A stretch of 64,000 nt of DNA from Actinoplanes sp. SE50/110 (GCF_900119315.1 NZ_LT827010.1:8736001-8800000), one strand, 5' to 3'; positions 23,459 through 31,849 are shown, counted from the stretch's first letter. Numbers and translations: made by a program. The notes: generated from the letters alone by a model not told the origin.

Positions 23459-24193
23459 ATGAGCGAGCAGATCCTGGTGTCCCCGGCCGACCTGATGGGC
23501 GACGGGGTGTTCGAGACGATGCACCTGCGCCCGTCCGGCCCGTGGCTGCTGGCCGAGCACCTGGACCGGCTGGGCCGGTCCGCGGCGCTGCTGGACCTTC
23601 CCGTACCGCCAAGTCCCGATCTCTCGTCTTCTGCCGGGCGGACGGGTGCTCTGCGGATCATCTACACCCGCAGCCTGCTGCACGTCAGCGTGTCCGACAT
23701 CCCGGCGACCGTCCTCCGGGAACGCCGCGACGGGGTGCGGGTGCTCAGCGCCGGGCTCGGCGTCTCCGTGACGAACCGTCCACCGTGGGCGCTGTCCGCC
23801 GCCAAATCCCTGTCCTACGCGACCAATTTCGCGGCGCGGCGCTGGGCGGCGCGGCATCAGGCCGACGACGTGATCGGGGTTTCGACCGAGGGGTACGTCA
23901 TGGAGGCCCCGACGTCGTCCGTCGTCTGGCTGGCGGGCGACGAGCTGTGCACGGTGCCGGCGGCGGAGGCCGGGATCCTGCCGGGGATCACGGCGGCGCA
24001 TCTGCTGTCGGTGGCCGGGGAGGTGGGGCTGCGGGGGGTGGAGCGGATGGTGACGCTGCCGGAGCTGGCGGCGGCGGACGCGATCTGGTTGGCGTCGTCG
24101 CTGCGGGGGCTGGCGGAGGTGGTGACGTTCGACGGGGTGGTGCGGGAGCGGTCGCGGTGGACGCCGCGGTTGCTGGAGTTGCTGGGCTTCTGA
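23459..24193 (+). CDS. Class IV aminotransferase (aminodeoxychorismate lyase-like)
   Basis: This is a 244-residue fold-type IV PLP enzyme. LMGDGVFETMHL, AEHLDRLGRSA, the Lys-bearing AAKSLSYATNF that binds PLP, and EGYVMEAPTSSVVWLAG are family marks. The best match is PabC, which makes p-aminobenzoate for folate; a D-amino-acid or branched-chain aminotransferase is the alternative. It is divergent from the Nur/YgfZ pair with overlapping promoters. A folate role would fit the folate-binding YgfZ next door. The start at ATG 23459 is 7 nt from the -10. Confidence 0.8.
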   Translation: MSEQILVSPADLMGDGVFETMHLRPSGPWLLAEHLDRLGRSAALLDLPVPPSPDLSSSAGRTGALRIIYTRSLLHVSVSDIPATVLRERRDGVRVLSAGLGVSVTNRPPWALSAAKSLSYATNFAARRWAARHQADDVIGVSTEGYVMEAPTSSVVWLAGDELCTVPAAEAGILPGITAAHLLSVAGEVGLRGVERMVTLPELAAADAIWLASSLRGLAEVVTFDGVVRERSRWTPRLLELLGF

Positions 24194-24345
24194 GCCAGGG
24201 CAGGGTCGAGCCTCGACAAGTCAGCGAGCCGCCGCATGACCGGGCCGGGACGGCCGGGTCCCTGACAACGGTCCTGCCGACGCAACCCGGCCCGGCGACA
24301 AGACCCACCGGACGACAGACCTCCGACAGCGCGAACGGGCGAGTG

Positions 24346-24930
24346 TTACCGAGCTGGAAACAGCGTCTGGGTGATGGTGGCCGTTCCGGCCGGCGGAGCC
24401 TGCTCGTGCATGGTGATCTCGTCGCCTGGTCGCAGGTGCCGCCATCTGTCGGGGACGAGCGGAGCGAGGCGGATGGATCCGCATGCGCCTGGTTCCAGTC
24501 GGGGTTCCCCTTCGACCCGGATGCGGGCGGCGTGCAGGTCGAGATGACCTTCCGGCATGACGAATCCGAGATTCCACAGGGGTCGCAGTATGCCGTCGCC
24601 GGGTATCGCGGCCTTTCGGGCACCAGGCTGCTCAGGGCCGAACAGGTGCAGGTCCGCGCGGATGATGCCGTGGAGAGCCTCTGCCGCTCTCCAGTGACAC
24701 CACGCTGTGGCGCGGTGCAGGTTCATCTCCGTGGCCGCGTCTGCCAGGAGGTTCCAGAACGCCTGATCGGCGGCGTAGGCATCGCCCAGTTCGGTGAGGA
24801 TGTCGAGCGCGATCTCGTACTCGTTGTGCTCGAGGTAGTCGACAGCGTCCGCGACGGTGGTCCCGGCCTCGCTGGTAGCCCACCGCGGGACCATGACGGC
24901 CGCCTGGCGCAGTGGGTCGGGGATGTCCAT
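24346..24930 (-). CDS. Hypothetical protein with helical N-domain and EF-Tu-like C-domain
   Basis: This is a 194-residue protein. The first 90 residues are helical (AVDYLEHNEYEIALDILTELGDAY, CHWRAAEALH). The last 60 resemble the small beta-barrel of translation factors: SIRLAPLVPDRWRHLRPGDEITMHE then GTATITQTLF. Similar two-part proteins occur among predicted immunity and other accessory proteins. No toxin gene is seen beside it. Function is unknown. It ends 150 nt from the end of the aminotransferase gene, in the opposite direction. Confidence 0.65.
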   Translation of the reverse strand: MDIPDPLRQAAVMVPRWATSEAGTTVADAVDYLEHNEYEIALDILTELGDAYAADQAFWNLLADAATEMNLHRATAWCHWRAAEALHGIIRADLHLFGPEQPGARKAAIPGDGILRPLWNLGFVMPEGHLDLHAARIRVEGEPRLEPGACGSIRLAPLVPDRWRHLRPGDEITMHEQAPPAGTATITQTLFPAR

Positions 24931-25005
24931 GCTCGTGATTGTTCAGCACGGCCTGAGCAAGCGGCCCTCTGGCGCCTGGACAACCGGACCGGAGTGGCAC
25001 CACCG

Positions 25006-25047
25006 CTGACGGGAAGCCCGGACGCCCAGCGCCGGGCCTCCCGTCAG
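25006..25047 (-). terminator. Hairpin after the nitrobindin gene
   Basis: Arms 25006-25021 and 25032-25047 pair with 8 + 6 base pairs separated by a 2-nt internal loop, with a 10-nt terminal loop, 9 nt past the nitrobindin stop. There is no T-tract on the minus strand. Confidence 0.6.
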
Positions 25048-25056
25048 CAGAAGATC

Positions 25057-25656
25057 TCAGCCGCCGATACGCAGCAACCGCGCCGACATGTGCGGCGTCA
25101 GCGCGCTGTTGTCGATCGAGATCTCGTGCGCGTAGAGCAGCGCCCCCTCCACGATCCCGAACAACCGGTGCCCGCCGGTCACGTGCAACCCGGACGGCGT
25201 GTAGGCCACCGCGTCGGTGCCCATCTCCAGCCGCGTCGTGGCCGCCTTGCCGAGGTAGAGCTCGGCGACCCCGTCCGGGCGGATCATCGTGGCTTCCATC
25301 TCGTCGCCGGGGCGCCCGTCGACCAGCACCGGCCGCCAGAAGCCGGACTCGGTGAGCGACTGGCCGAGCGGCTGCGAGTCGTCGTCGAGCAGCCAGGACC
25401 GGGACTCGAAGCGCAGGAAGTCACGCCCGTCGTGACTGATCCTGATCTCCTGGGCGAAGTTGTAGTCCTCCTCCGCCGGGAAGCCGCCCTGCCCGCGCCC
25501 CCGCCACAGGCCGATGAACGGCAGCAGGCCGAGCAGCGACGGGTGCAGGTCGGGGCCGACCCGCAGGTCGTGCGTGTCCTCGTAGGGGTAGGCGTCGACC
25601 GGCGGGGCGTTCAGCCACGGCGGCGGGCCCAGTGGGTTTTCCGTCTCGCCGCTCAC
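25057..25656 (-). CDS. Nitrobindin-family (THAP4-like) heme-binding beta-barrel protein
   Basis: This 199-residue protein forms a ten-stranded beta-barrel that binds heme and reacts with peroxynitrite in characterised members. It has the diagnostic FIGLWRGRGQGGFP, then NFAQEIRISHDGRDFLRFESRSW, ESGFWRP, and the His-bearing LYAHEISID near the end. GTG 25656 has GAGGGGG upstream and overlaps by 4 nt the stop of a 34-codon membrane peptide gene. It is divergent from a DsrE-like gene. Confidence 0.85.
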   Translation of the reverse strand: MSGETENPLGPPPWLNAPPVDAYPYEDTHDLRVGPDLHPSLLGLLPFIGLWRGRGQGGFPAEEDYNFAQEIRISHDGRDFLRFESRSWLLDDDSQPLGQSLTESGFWRPVLVDGRPGDEMEATMIRPDGVAELYLGKAATTRLEMGTDAVAYTPSGLHVTGGHRLFGIVEGALLYAHEISIDNSALTPHMSARLLRIGG

Positions 25657-25757
25657 CAACGCCCCCTCGAAATCCGAATCGCCAGATAACCGAAACCGCC
25701 CGCCAGCGCGCCCATCCCGGCGACCAGCAGGCTCACGAACCCGATCTCCGTAACCAT
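25653..25757 (-). CDS. Small one-helix membrane protein, 34 residues
   Basis: This short gene codes for a 34-residue protein: MVTEIGF, a hydrophobic Gly/Ala-rich helix (VSLLVAGMGALAGGFGYLAI) and a basic end (RISRGRW). Its stop overlaps the nitrobindin GTG (GTGA), and its last codons contain the GAGGGGG ribosome site for that gene, so the two are coupled. A TAAGAT -10 candidate lies 9 nt upstream (25772-25767). It may be a membrane anchor or partner for nitrobindin; the function is unknown. It is easily missed because of its size. Confidence 0.6.
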   Translation of the reverse strand: MVTEIGFVSLLVAGMGALAGGFGYLAIRISRGRW

Positions 25758-25783
25758 GTCCGGACCATCTTATGCTGGCCGCT

Positions 25784-26146
25784 ATGGCACGTTTGCTGGT
25801 CGTCAAGGCCACCGCCGGCGCCGACGCCCCGGAGCGCTGCAACCAGGCGTTCAACGTGGCCGCGACGGCCGCCACCGCCGGGGTCGGCGTGTCGCTGTGG
25901 CTGACCGGGGAGTCGACCTGGTTCGCCCTGCCCGGCCGGGCCGCGGAGTTCGTCCTGCCGCACGCCGCGCCGTTACCCGACCTGATCGACCTGCTGCTGG
26001 AGGCGGGCCGGATCACCGCGTGCACCCAGTGCGCGGCGCGCCGTGGGATCACTCCCCAGGATGTGCTGCCCGGCATCCGGATCGCCGGGGCCGCGGTGTT
26101 CGTCGAGGAGATCATGACCGAGGGGGCGCAGGCCCTGGTCTACTGA
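25784..26146 (+). CDS. DsrE-family small protein
   Basis: This 120-residue DsrE/TusD-like protein is related to sulfur-relay proteins. Key segments: LLVVKATAGADAPERCNQAFNVA, VSLWLTGESTWF, CTQCAARRGI with two Cys, and GAAVFVEEIM. Whether it moves sulfur is not shown; the CTQC pair could be redox active. TATGCT (25771-25776) ends 7 nt before this ATG, so a leaderless transcript starting here is preferred over an in-frame ATG 12 nt upstream. Its last 7 nt overlap the end of the convergent next gene. Confidence 0.82.
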   Translation: MARLLVVKATAGADAPERCNQAFNVAATAATAGVGVSLWLTGESTWFALPGRAAEFVLPHAAPLPDLIDLLLEAGRITACTQCAARRGITPQDVLPGIRIAGAAVFVEEIMTEGAQALVY

Positions 26147-26958
26147 CCGCCGCACCCGGTGGTCACGCTGACCGTCAGGTTCTGTCCGGTGGCGTCGACC
26201 ACCACGGAGGCGGCGCCGTCCCGATACGCCCAGCCGTCCGGCCCGCTCCACAGCGGCGTGGTGCCCTCCGGGATCCCGCGCGGCCGGTCGCCGCTCGCCC
26301 CGCCCGCGCCGGCGAGGGTCACCGCCGTTCCGCCCTCGGGGCAGGCCGCCGCCTGTACCGACGCCGGCGCCCCGGCGGTCCCGCCGAGCGCCGCGACCGT
26401 CTTGCCGAACACGGCCGGCGCCGCGCCCGCCGCCGGATCCGCGCCCAGCGTCGCGGGTCCCGGCCGGCACCCGGTGTCCAGGGTCAGTGTCAGGATCTGA
26501 TCGGCGGCGCCGGCCTCGCCCTCGATCGCGATGAAGTCACCGGCGTCGGCGAAGAACGACAGCCGGCTTCCGGCCCGGCTCGGGGTCACCCCGGCCTTGA
26601 ACCCGTCCGGCAGCCCGCCGGCCACCCGGTCGAGTGCGGCGCGGGTCTGGCCCTCCCCCACATACAGGACGAGGTCCCGTTTGGCGTCCAGCCCGTCCCG
26701 CACCGGGGTGAGCCGGCATTTCTCGGTCCGCAGCGCGTCCAGCCGGATCGCCCACGGCCCGTCCGCCGCCGCGAGCAGCGTCCCGGTGGCTTTCCGCAGG
26801 GCCGGCACCGCCTGCCCGAGATCCCGCTGCTCCGGCACGGTCGCCGGGTCGTTGCGGATCGACCACCAGGACAGCCCGGTGAGCCCCAGGATCCAGGCCG
26901 CGACCATGGCGACCACCCACCGTCGCCGCTTCCCGCCCGGTCCCGTCACGGCAGCCAT
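26140..26958 (-). CDS. Membrane-anchored extracytoplasmic hypothetical protein
   Basis: This 272-residue protein has a basic N-terminus and one membrane segment (WVVAMVAAWILGLTGLSWW), the rest outside. No family was recognised. The outer part is rich in Gly, Ala, Pro, with Cys in KCRLTP, TGCRPG, AACPEG and TTGCGGQ that could form disulfides. It lies between the NUDIX/DinG genes and a DsrE gene, overlapping the end of the latter. Function unknown. Confidence 0.65.
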   Translation of the reverse strand: MAAVTGPGGKRRRWVVAMVAAWILGLTGLSWWSIRNDPATVPEQRDLGQAVPALRKATGTLLAAADGPWAIRLDALRTEKCRLTPVRDGLDAKRDLVLYVGEGQTRAALDRVAGGLPDGFKAGVTPSRAGSRLSFFADAGDFIAIEGEAGAADQILTLTLDTGCRPGPATLGADPAAGAAPAVFGKTVAALGGTAGAPASVQAAACPEGGTAVTLAGAGGASGDRPRGIPEGTTPLWSGPDGWAYRDGAASVVVDATGQNLTVSVTTGCGGQ

Positions 26959-26982
26959 GGTGACACGCCCCGTGCACCGGCC

Positions 26983-27396
26983 CTAACCGGCGGCCGCGCG
27001 GTGTTCCGCGGAGCCCAGGAAGCGGGCTATCACCTCCGCGCTGCCCGGAGTGAACGGCCGGTCCAGCACTTCGGCCGCCGGCACGAACAGCATCGCCGCA
27101 CCCTCACCGAGTACCACGTCCGCCTGCGTCGCGGCGGTGTGGCCGTGGAAGTAGTACTTCACCCGGCCCTCGGCGGGCAGTTCCTGCCGCTCGAACAGGC
27201 GCAGGGGTTCGTCGGCCTGCAGGCTCGCCTCTTCCCGGAGTTCGCGTGCCGCCGCCTCGGCTGGTGTCTCCCCCGGCTCGACGGCGCCACCGGGAAGCCC
27301 CCACACGTTCGGGAAGTAGGGCGCCTTGTCGTCGCGCAGCTGCAGCAACAGCGACCCGTCAGCGGCGACGAGAAGGGTGCAGGCGATCTGTTTCAT
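26983..27396 (-). CDS. NUDIX hydrolase
   Basis: This 137-residue NUDIX protein has the box GGAVEPGETPAEAAARELREEASL, which fits GX5EX7REUXEEXGU except Ser in place of the last Gly. It hydrolyses a nucleoside diphosphate linked to another moiety; the substrate is not predictable, though a house-cleaning role like MutT is possible. It follows the DinG gene by 14 nt with GGGAGC upstream, so both are probably one operon. Confidence 0.88.
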   Translation of the reverse strand: MKQIACTLLVAADGSLLLQLRDDKAPYFPNVWGLPGGAVEPGETPAEAAARELREEASLQADEPLRLFERQELPAEGRVKYYFHGHTAATQADVVLGEGAAMLFVPAAEVLDRPFTPGSAEVIARFLGSAEHRAAAG

Positions 27397-27410
27397 GACA
27401 GCTCCCGAAG

Positions 27411-29408
27411 TCAGCTCTTGGCGAGACGCTCGAGGGCGCCGATCGCCACCTCCGACCGCGTCGTGTACCAGAACGGTGGCAGCGATCGGCGCAGGAACGA
27501 CCCATATCCCCGGGCCGTCTCCAGCCGCGAGTCGAGCACCGCCACCACCCCCTTGTCGCCGGTCGAGCGGATCAACCGCCCCACTCCCTGAGCCAGCCGG
27601 ACCGCCGCGATCGGCACGCTGACCGAGGAGAATCCGGAGCCGGGGCGGGCGGCGTCGGCCGCGGCGGCGCGGGCGGCGGCCAGCGGCTCGTCGGGGCGGG
27701 GGAACGGCAGGCGGTCGATGACCACCAGCTGGCAGGCGTCGCCGGGCACGTCGACGCCCTGCCAGAGTGACATCACCCCGAACAGGCAGCTGTTTCGCTC
27801 CTCACGGAATTTGCGGACCAGGATCGGCAGGGTCTCGTCGCCCTGCAGCAGGATCGGCAGGTCGGTCTTGGCGCGCAGCAGTTCGGCGGCCTGGGCGGCG
27901 GCCCGGCGGGAGGAGAACAGGCCGAGCGTGCGACCGCCGAGCGCCTGCACCAGTTTGAGCAGTTCGTCGGCGGCGGCGTCGGGCAGCCCGGAGGCCATCG
28001 GGCGGGGCAGGTGCGCCGCGACGTACAGAATCCCCTGCTTGGGATAGTCGAACGGCGAACCGACGTCGAGGGAGGTCCAGCCGTCACCGGAGGTGTCCTC
28101 GGCGGCGGCGACCGGCAGGCCCAGCGAGCGGGCCACCGTGTCGAAGCGGCCGCCGAGGGTGAGGGTGGCGGAGGCGGCGACCACCGTGCGGTCGGCGTAG
28201 AGCGCCTGGGACAGCGTGCCGTGCACCGACAGCGGGGCCACCACGAGCGCCTTGCGCCCGGCGCCGATCTCGGATTTCTCCACCCAGGCGACGTCGAACT
28301 CGTCCTCCTCCAGGAGCCGCTGGGCGGTGCCGGACAGCTCGTCGAGGACCGCTTTGGCCTGCTGTTTGCGGACCGGGTCGGGGTCGTCGGACTTGACGTC
28401 GCCGATCGCGGTGAGCCCGGCCCGGGTGGCCGACTCGAGCAGCGTGACCGCCTGGCGCAGCCCGTCGGGCAGGCCGTCGGTGAGCCGGCCGGGCGGCACG
28501 TCGGCGAGCCCGACGGTGAGCGCGTCGGCGGCCTCGGCGAGCGCGTCGGCGGTGGCCGGCGGGATCAGGGTGCGGGCGCGGCGGCCGGCCCGCTCGACCG
28601 CCTCGGGGGTGAGCTCGGCCTGCGACGCCGACGACACCCGCTCGGCGAGCTCGTGCGCCTCGTCGACCACCAGCAGCTTGTGCGGCGGGATGATGTGCCG
28701 CTCGGAGAGCATGTCGACGGCGAGCAGGCTGTGGTTGGTGACCACGATGTCGGCCTCGCGGGCGCGCACCCGGGACGCCTCGGCGAAGCACTCCTGCCCG
28801 TAGGGGCAGCGGGCGGCGCCGACGCAGTCACGGGCCGGCATGGAGACCGAGCGCCAAGCGGTGTCGTCGACGCCCGGGTCGAGCTCGTCGCGGTCACCGG
28901 TCTGGGTCTTGTCGGCCCATTTGCGGATCCGGACGACCTGTTTGCCGAGCCGGCCGGCCTCGCCGAGCCACTGCCCGGCCTTGGGCGCCGGGGCGTCGTC
29001 GAAGAGCGTGTCGGTGGGCGCCTGCTCGTCGGCGTGCTCGAGTTTGGCCATGCACAGGTAGTGGTGCCGGCCCTTGAGCACGGCGAAGCTGGGCTTTCGC
29101 CCGAGCAGCGGCTCGACCGCCGCGGCGAGCCGGGGCAGGTCGTGCTCGACCAGCTGGTTCTGCAGGGCGAGGGTGGCTGTGGAGACGACCACCGGGCCCT
29201 CGACGAGCAGGGCGGGCGTGAGGTAGCCGAGGCTCTTGCCGGTGCCCGTGCCGGCCTGCACCAGCAGGTGCTCGCGATCGGTGATGGCCTTCTCGATGGC
29301 CGCGACCATGGCCTCCTGACCTGGGCGGGCGGAGCCCCCGGGGACGGCGCCGACCGCCGCGGCGAGGAGTTGTCCGGCGGTCGCCTTCTTCTTGGTAGCT
29401 GCGGGCAC
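27411..29408 (-). CDS. dinG: DinG/XPD-family ATP-dependent DNA helicase
   Basis: This is a 665-residue superfamily 2 helicase that unwinds DNA 5' to 3' and resolves R-loops, G-quadruplexes and damaged forks in studied relatives. Walker A is QAGTGTGKSLGYL; the DEAH box is VVDEAHELAERV. DCVGAARCPYGQECF contains three of the Cys expected for the 4Fe-4S cluster. Motif VI-like RLAQGVGRLIRS is near the end. GTG 29408 has TACGGT (minus strand, 29420-29415) 6 nt upstream, a leaderless start, and the gene is divergent from DUF402 with 55 nt between. Confidence 0.92.
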   Translation of the reverse strand: MPAATKKKATAGQLLAAAVGAVPGGSARPGQEAMVAAIEKAITDREHLLVQAGTGTGKSLGYLTPALLVEGPVVVSTATLALQNQLVEHDLPRLAAAVEPLLGRKPSFAVLKGRHHYLCMAKLEHADEQAPTDTLFDDAPAPKAGQWLGEAGRLGKQVVRIRKWADKTQTGDRDELDPGVDDTAWRSVSMPARDCVGAARCPYGQECFAEASRVRAREADIVVTNHSLLAVDMLSERHIIPPHKLLVVDEAHELAERVSSASQAELTPEAVERAGRRARTLIPPATADALAEAADALTVGLADVPPGRLTDGLPDGLRQAVTLLESATRAGLTAIGDVKSDDPDPVRKQQAKAVLDELSGTAQRLLEEDEFDVAWVEKSEIGAGRKALVVAPLSVHGTLSQALYADRTVVAASATLTLGGRFDTVARSLGLPVAAAEDTSGDGWTSLDVGSPFDYPKQGILYVAAHLPRPMASGLPDAAADELLKLVQALGGRTLGLFSSRRAAAQAAELLRAKTDLPILLQGDETLPILVRKFREERNSCLFGVMSLWQGVDVPGDACQLVVIDRLPFPRPDEPLAAARAAAADAARPGSGFSSVSVPIAAVRLAQGVGRLIRSTGDKGVVAVLDSRLETARGYGSFLRRSLPPFWYTTRSEVAIGALERLAKS

Positions 29409-29463
29409 GCACGAACCGTACCCGGCACCACCGACATATCCGGGTCACCGTTAGGGTGCACCC

Positions 29464-29967
29464 ATGCCGAGCGAGATGGTCCGGGTCATCTACACGAAGT
29501 ACGACGGTTCGGCGCATCGTGACTATCCGGCCCGCCGCCTGGCCGAGGACGACCTGGGCATCTGGGTCGGCGTGACCCAGGGCACCGCTTCGGTCTACCA
29601 CGGCCGCCCGTCGGTGGAGCAGATCCCGTTCGTCCTGCTCGTCCCGCACCACGCCTGGTGGACGGGGATGTTCAACCCGCCGCCGCGGACCAGCGAGGTC
29701 TACTGCGACATCACCACCCCGGCCCGCTGGGAGGGTGACACGGTGCACATCGTCGACCTGGATCTGGACGTGGTGCGGCGTCGCGAGTCCGGCCTGGTCG
29801 AGCTCCGGGACGAGGACGAGTTCGACGAGCACCGGACGCTCTTCGGCTACCCGGACGACCTGGTGATGAACGCGAACGCGGCGGCCCGCCTGCTGATGGG
29901 CCGGCTCGGGGACGGCTCCGAGCCGTTCGCCACGCATTACCGCAAGCACCTACAAGAGGTCGTCTAG
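29464..29967 (+). CDS. DUF402 domain protein
   Basis: This 167-residue protein has the DUF402 beta-barrel: YDGSAHRDYPARRLAEDDLGIWVGV, then FNPPPRTSEVYCDITTPARWEGDTVHIVDLDLDVV and LVELRDEDEFDEH. DUF402 proteins of this size act as nucleoside di/triphosphate phosphatases in some Gram-positives; here activity is only inferred. TAGGGT (29452-29457) is 6 nt before the ATG, so the mRNA is probably leaderless. Its 3' end overlaps that of the sigma-factor gene by 18 nt. Confidence 0.87.
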   Translation: MPSEMVRVIYTKYDGSAHRDYPARRLAEDDLGIWVGVTQGTASVYHGRPSVEQIPFVLLVPHHAWWTGMFNPPPRTSEVYCDITTPARWEGDTVHIVDLDLDVVRRRESGLVELRDEDEFDEHRTLFGYPDDLVMNANAAARLLMGRLGDGSEPFATHYRKHLQEVV

Positions 29968-30873
29968 CCGCAGCTTGGCCGGGTTCTGCTGGGTGAAGAC
30001 CCCGGTGATCCGGCCGTCCTGGACGGCCACGGTGATCACCGAGAGCAACGGTGACCCGTCCGGCCAGCGGCCGCGCAGCATCATCGCGGCACCGCCCTCG
30101 ACCAGCACCGGGTCGACCTTCAGATCGCTCACCTCGTGGGCACGGCGGGTGAGGATGCCGTGGAACAGCCGGCCCACCTTCTCCCAGCCGAGCACCGGGC
30201 GCAGCGCGCTGCGGGCCACGCCGCCACCGTCGCTGATCGACACCACGTCGGGGGCGAGCACCGCGGCCAGCATGCGCATGTCGCCGCTCTGCGCGGCCAG
30301 CAGGAAGGCCTGCAGCACCCGGCGCTGCTCGGCCAGCCCGGCATTGTGCCGGATCTGCCCGTCGGCGGCGGCGCGCCGGCCCCGGGAGGCGTGCTGCCGG
30401 GCCGTCGCGGGCGTCGTGTCGAGCACCGCGGCCACCTCCTCGAACGGCAGGCCGAACGCATCGTGCAGGACGAACGCCACCCGCTGCTCCGGGCTGAGCC
30501 GTTCGAGGACCACCAGCAGGGCGACGCTGACCTGGTCGGCGCGTTCGGCGTACAGGGCCGGGTCGGCGTCCGGGTCGACCGCGAAGGCGGGCAGCCACTC
30601 GCCGGGGTACGACGTACGGCGTACCCGGGCCGAATTGAGCTGGTCCAGGCAGATCCGTCCGGTGACGGTGGTCAGCCAGCCGCGCGGATCCCGGATGTCG
30701 TCCTGCTGCGCGCAGCGCAGCCAGGCCTCCTGCACCGCGTCCTCGGCCTCGGCGCGGTTGCCGAGCATCCGGAAGGCGACCGCCGTCAGGTAGGCGCGGT
30801 GGGTCTCGAACTCGTCTGCGGTGACCGACGGCATGGAGCAATTCTGCGCGGGATGCCCGGCGTCGGGTATCAC
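29950..30873 (-). CDS. ECF41-family RNA polymerase sigma factor with SnoaL-like C-domain
   Basis: This 307-residue extracytoplasmic-function sigma factor has sigma-2 (RAYLTAVAFRMLGNRAEAEDAVQEAWLR), the ECF41-type YPGEWLP linker, sigma-4 (RLSPEQRVAFVLHDAFGLPFEEVAAVL) and a C-terminal SnoaL-like domain with SDGGG, which in this group replaces an anti-sigma factor and tunes activity. GTG 30873 has TACTGT 7 nt upstream and suggests a leaderless start; ATG 30834 is the alternative nearer the conserved domain but has no ribosome site. ECF41 factors usually control one neighbouring gene, and the divergent GDPD-like gene is the obvious candidate. Confidence 0.85.
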   Translation of the reverse strand: MIPDAGHPAQNCSMPSVTADEFETHRAYLTAVAFRMLGNRAEAEDAVQEAWLRCAQQDDIRDPRGWLTTVTGRICLDQLNSARVRRTSYPGEWLPAFAVDPDADPALYAERADQVSVALLVVLERLSPEQRVAFVLHDAFGLPFEEVAAVLDTTPATARQHASRGRRAAADGQIRHNAGLAEQRRVLQAFLLAAQSGDMRMLAAVLAPDVVSISDGGGVARSALRPVLGWEKVGRLFHGILTRRAHEVSDLKVDPVLVEGGAAMMLRGRWPDGSPLLSVITVAVQDGRITGVFTQQNPAKLRLDDLL

Positions 30874-30923
30874 CTGTGCCACAGTAGAACCGGACTTTTC
30901 GGTTATTTTGGGGTGGTGACCAC

Positions 30924-31784
30924 GTGCAGGACATGGCGACTCTCGCGGGCAGCCTGGCCGGCCTGGCCGGTGCCGGCGGCGCGATGTCGATCGCGCTGGC
31001 CCGCCGCCCGCGCGGCAGTCTGGCCACCGGACACGCGCTGATCCCGGACCGGGTCACCGACCCGTTGCCGATGGTGCTGCGGGCCGGCCTGGCCGGGATG
31101 ACCGTCCGGGTCACCCCGGGCCCGCACGGCGAGCTGTTCCTCGGCCCGGGCGATCCGCGGCCCGGCCGGACCCTGCGCCGGCTGGTGCTGGCCCCGCTGT
31201 TCACCCGCGCCCAGGCCACCGCCGGACGGCTCTGGGCCGACCAGCACACCCCGTTCCAGCTGGTGGTGGAGTTCGCCGGGGAGAGCCGGGACACCGGGCC
31301 GCTGCTGCGCGCCTACCGGATGCTGGACCAGCAGTTGCGCGACCATGCCGCGCTGCTGAGCCGCGGCGCGGACGGTGAGATCACGCCGGGCGTGGTGACC
31401 GTCACGGTGGCCGGCATCGTCGACGTCCGGGACCTGCTGGCCGCCCAACCGGTCCGGTACGCGTTCGCCGACGGCGGTTTCGACGACCTGGGCTCGCCGG
31501 CCGCCCCGCTGGACCTGGTGCCCACGCTGAGCGAGCCGTGGACCCGCCGGTTCGGCTGGGACGGCCGGGAGCCGATCACCGCCGAGGAGCGTCACCTGCT
31601 GCACGCGCTGGTACGCGAGGCCCACGACGAGGGGCGGGCGGTGCGGATGAGCGGGCTGCCGCGGGGGCCGCGGCGGGCCCGGGTCGCGGTCTGGTCCGAG
31701 CTGATCGCGGCCGGGGTGGACGTGGTCGCCGACGCCGATCTCACCGCTCTGGTCCGGCACCTGCGCCCCGTGTCCGGTGGGTGA
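30924..31784 (+). CDS. Degenerate GDPD/PI-PLC-like TIM-barrel protein
   Basis: This is a 286-residue protein. Its layout matches the small GDPD/PI-PLC-like family: a start where AHNDY is usual, PL..VLRAGLAGM, HGELFLG, RTLRRLVLAPLF, FQLVVEF, VVTVTVAG and PVRYAFADGGFDDL. The catalytic residues are largely gone: GHALIP replaces AHNDY, MTVRV replaces the acidic pair, and GPGD replaces the second His-Asp. It is probably inactive as a phosphodiesterase. The start may be GTG 30924 or ATG 30933; TATTTT (30904-30909) is a likely -10. It is divergent from the ECF41 gene. Confidence 0.65.
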   Translation: MQDMATLAGSLAGLAGAGGAMSIALARRPRGSLATGHALIPDRVTDPLPMVLRAGLAGMTVRVTPGPHGELFLGPGDPRPGRTLRRLVLAPLFTRAQATAGRLWADQHTPFQLVVEFAGESRDTGPLLRAYRMLDQQLRDHAALLSRGADGEITPGVVTVTVAGIVDVRDLLAAQPVRYAFADGGFDDLGSPAAPLDLVPTLSEPWTRRFGWDGREPITAEERHLLHALVREAHDEGRAVRMSGLPRGPRRARVAVWSELIAAGVDVVADADLTALVRHLRPVSGG

Positions 31785-31849
31785 ACCCGGATAGACCGAT
31801 AGAGTGCGTGCGGAGATCCAACGAAAGCCCGTCGATCGAGGTCCGCGCC

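Noticed and set aside
30873..30903. ECF41-type autoregulated promoter between the sigma factor and the GDPD-like gene
   Set aside because: TGCCACA with CGGT 16 nt on resembles the TGTCACA-N16-CGTC pattern only loosely, so I did not list it.
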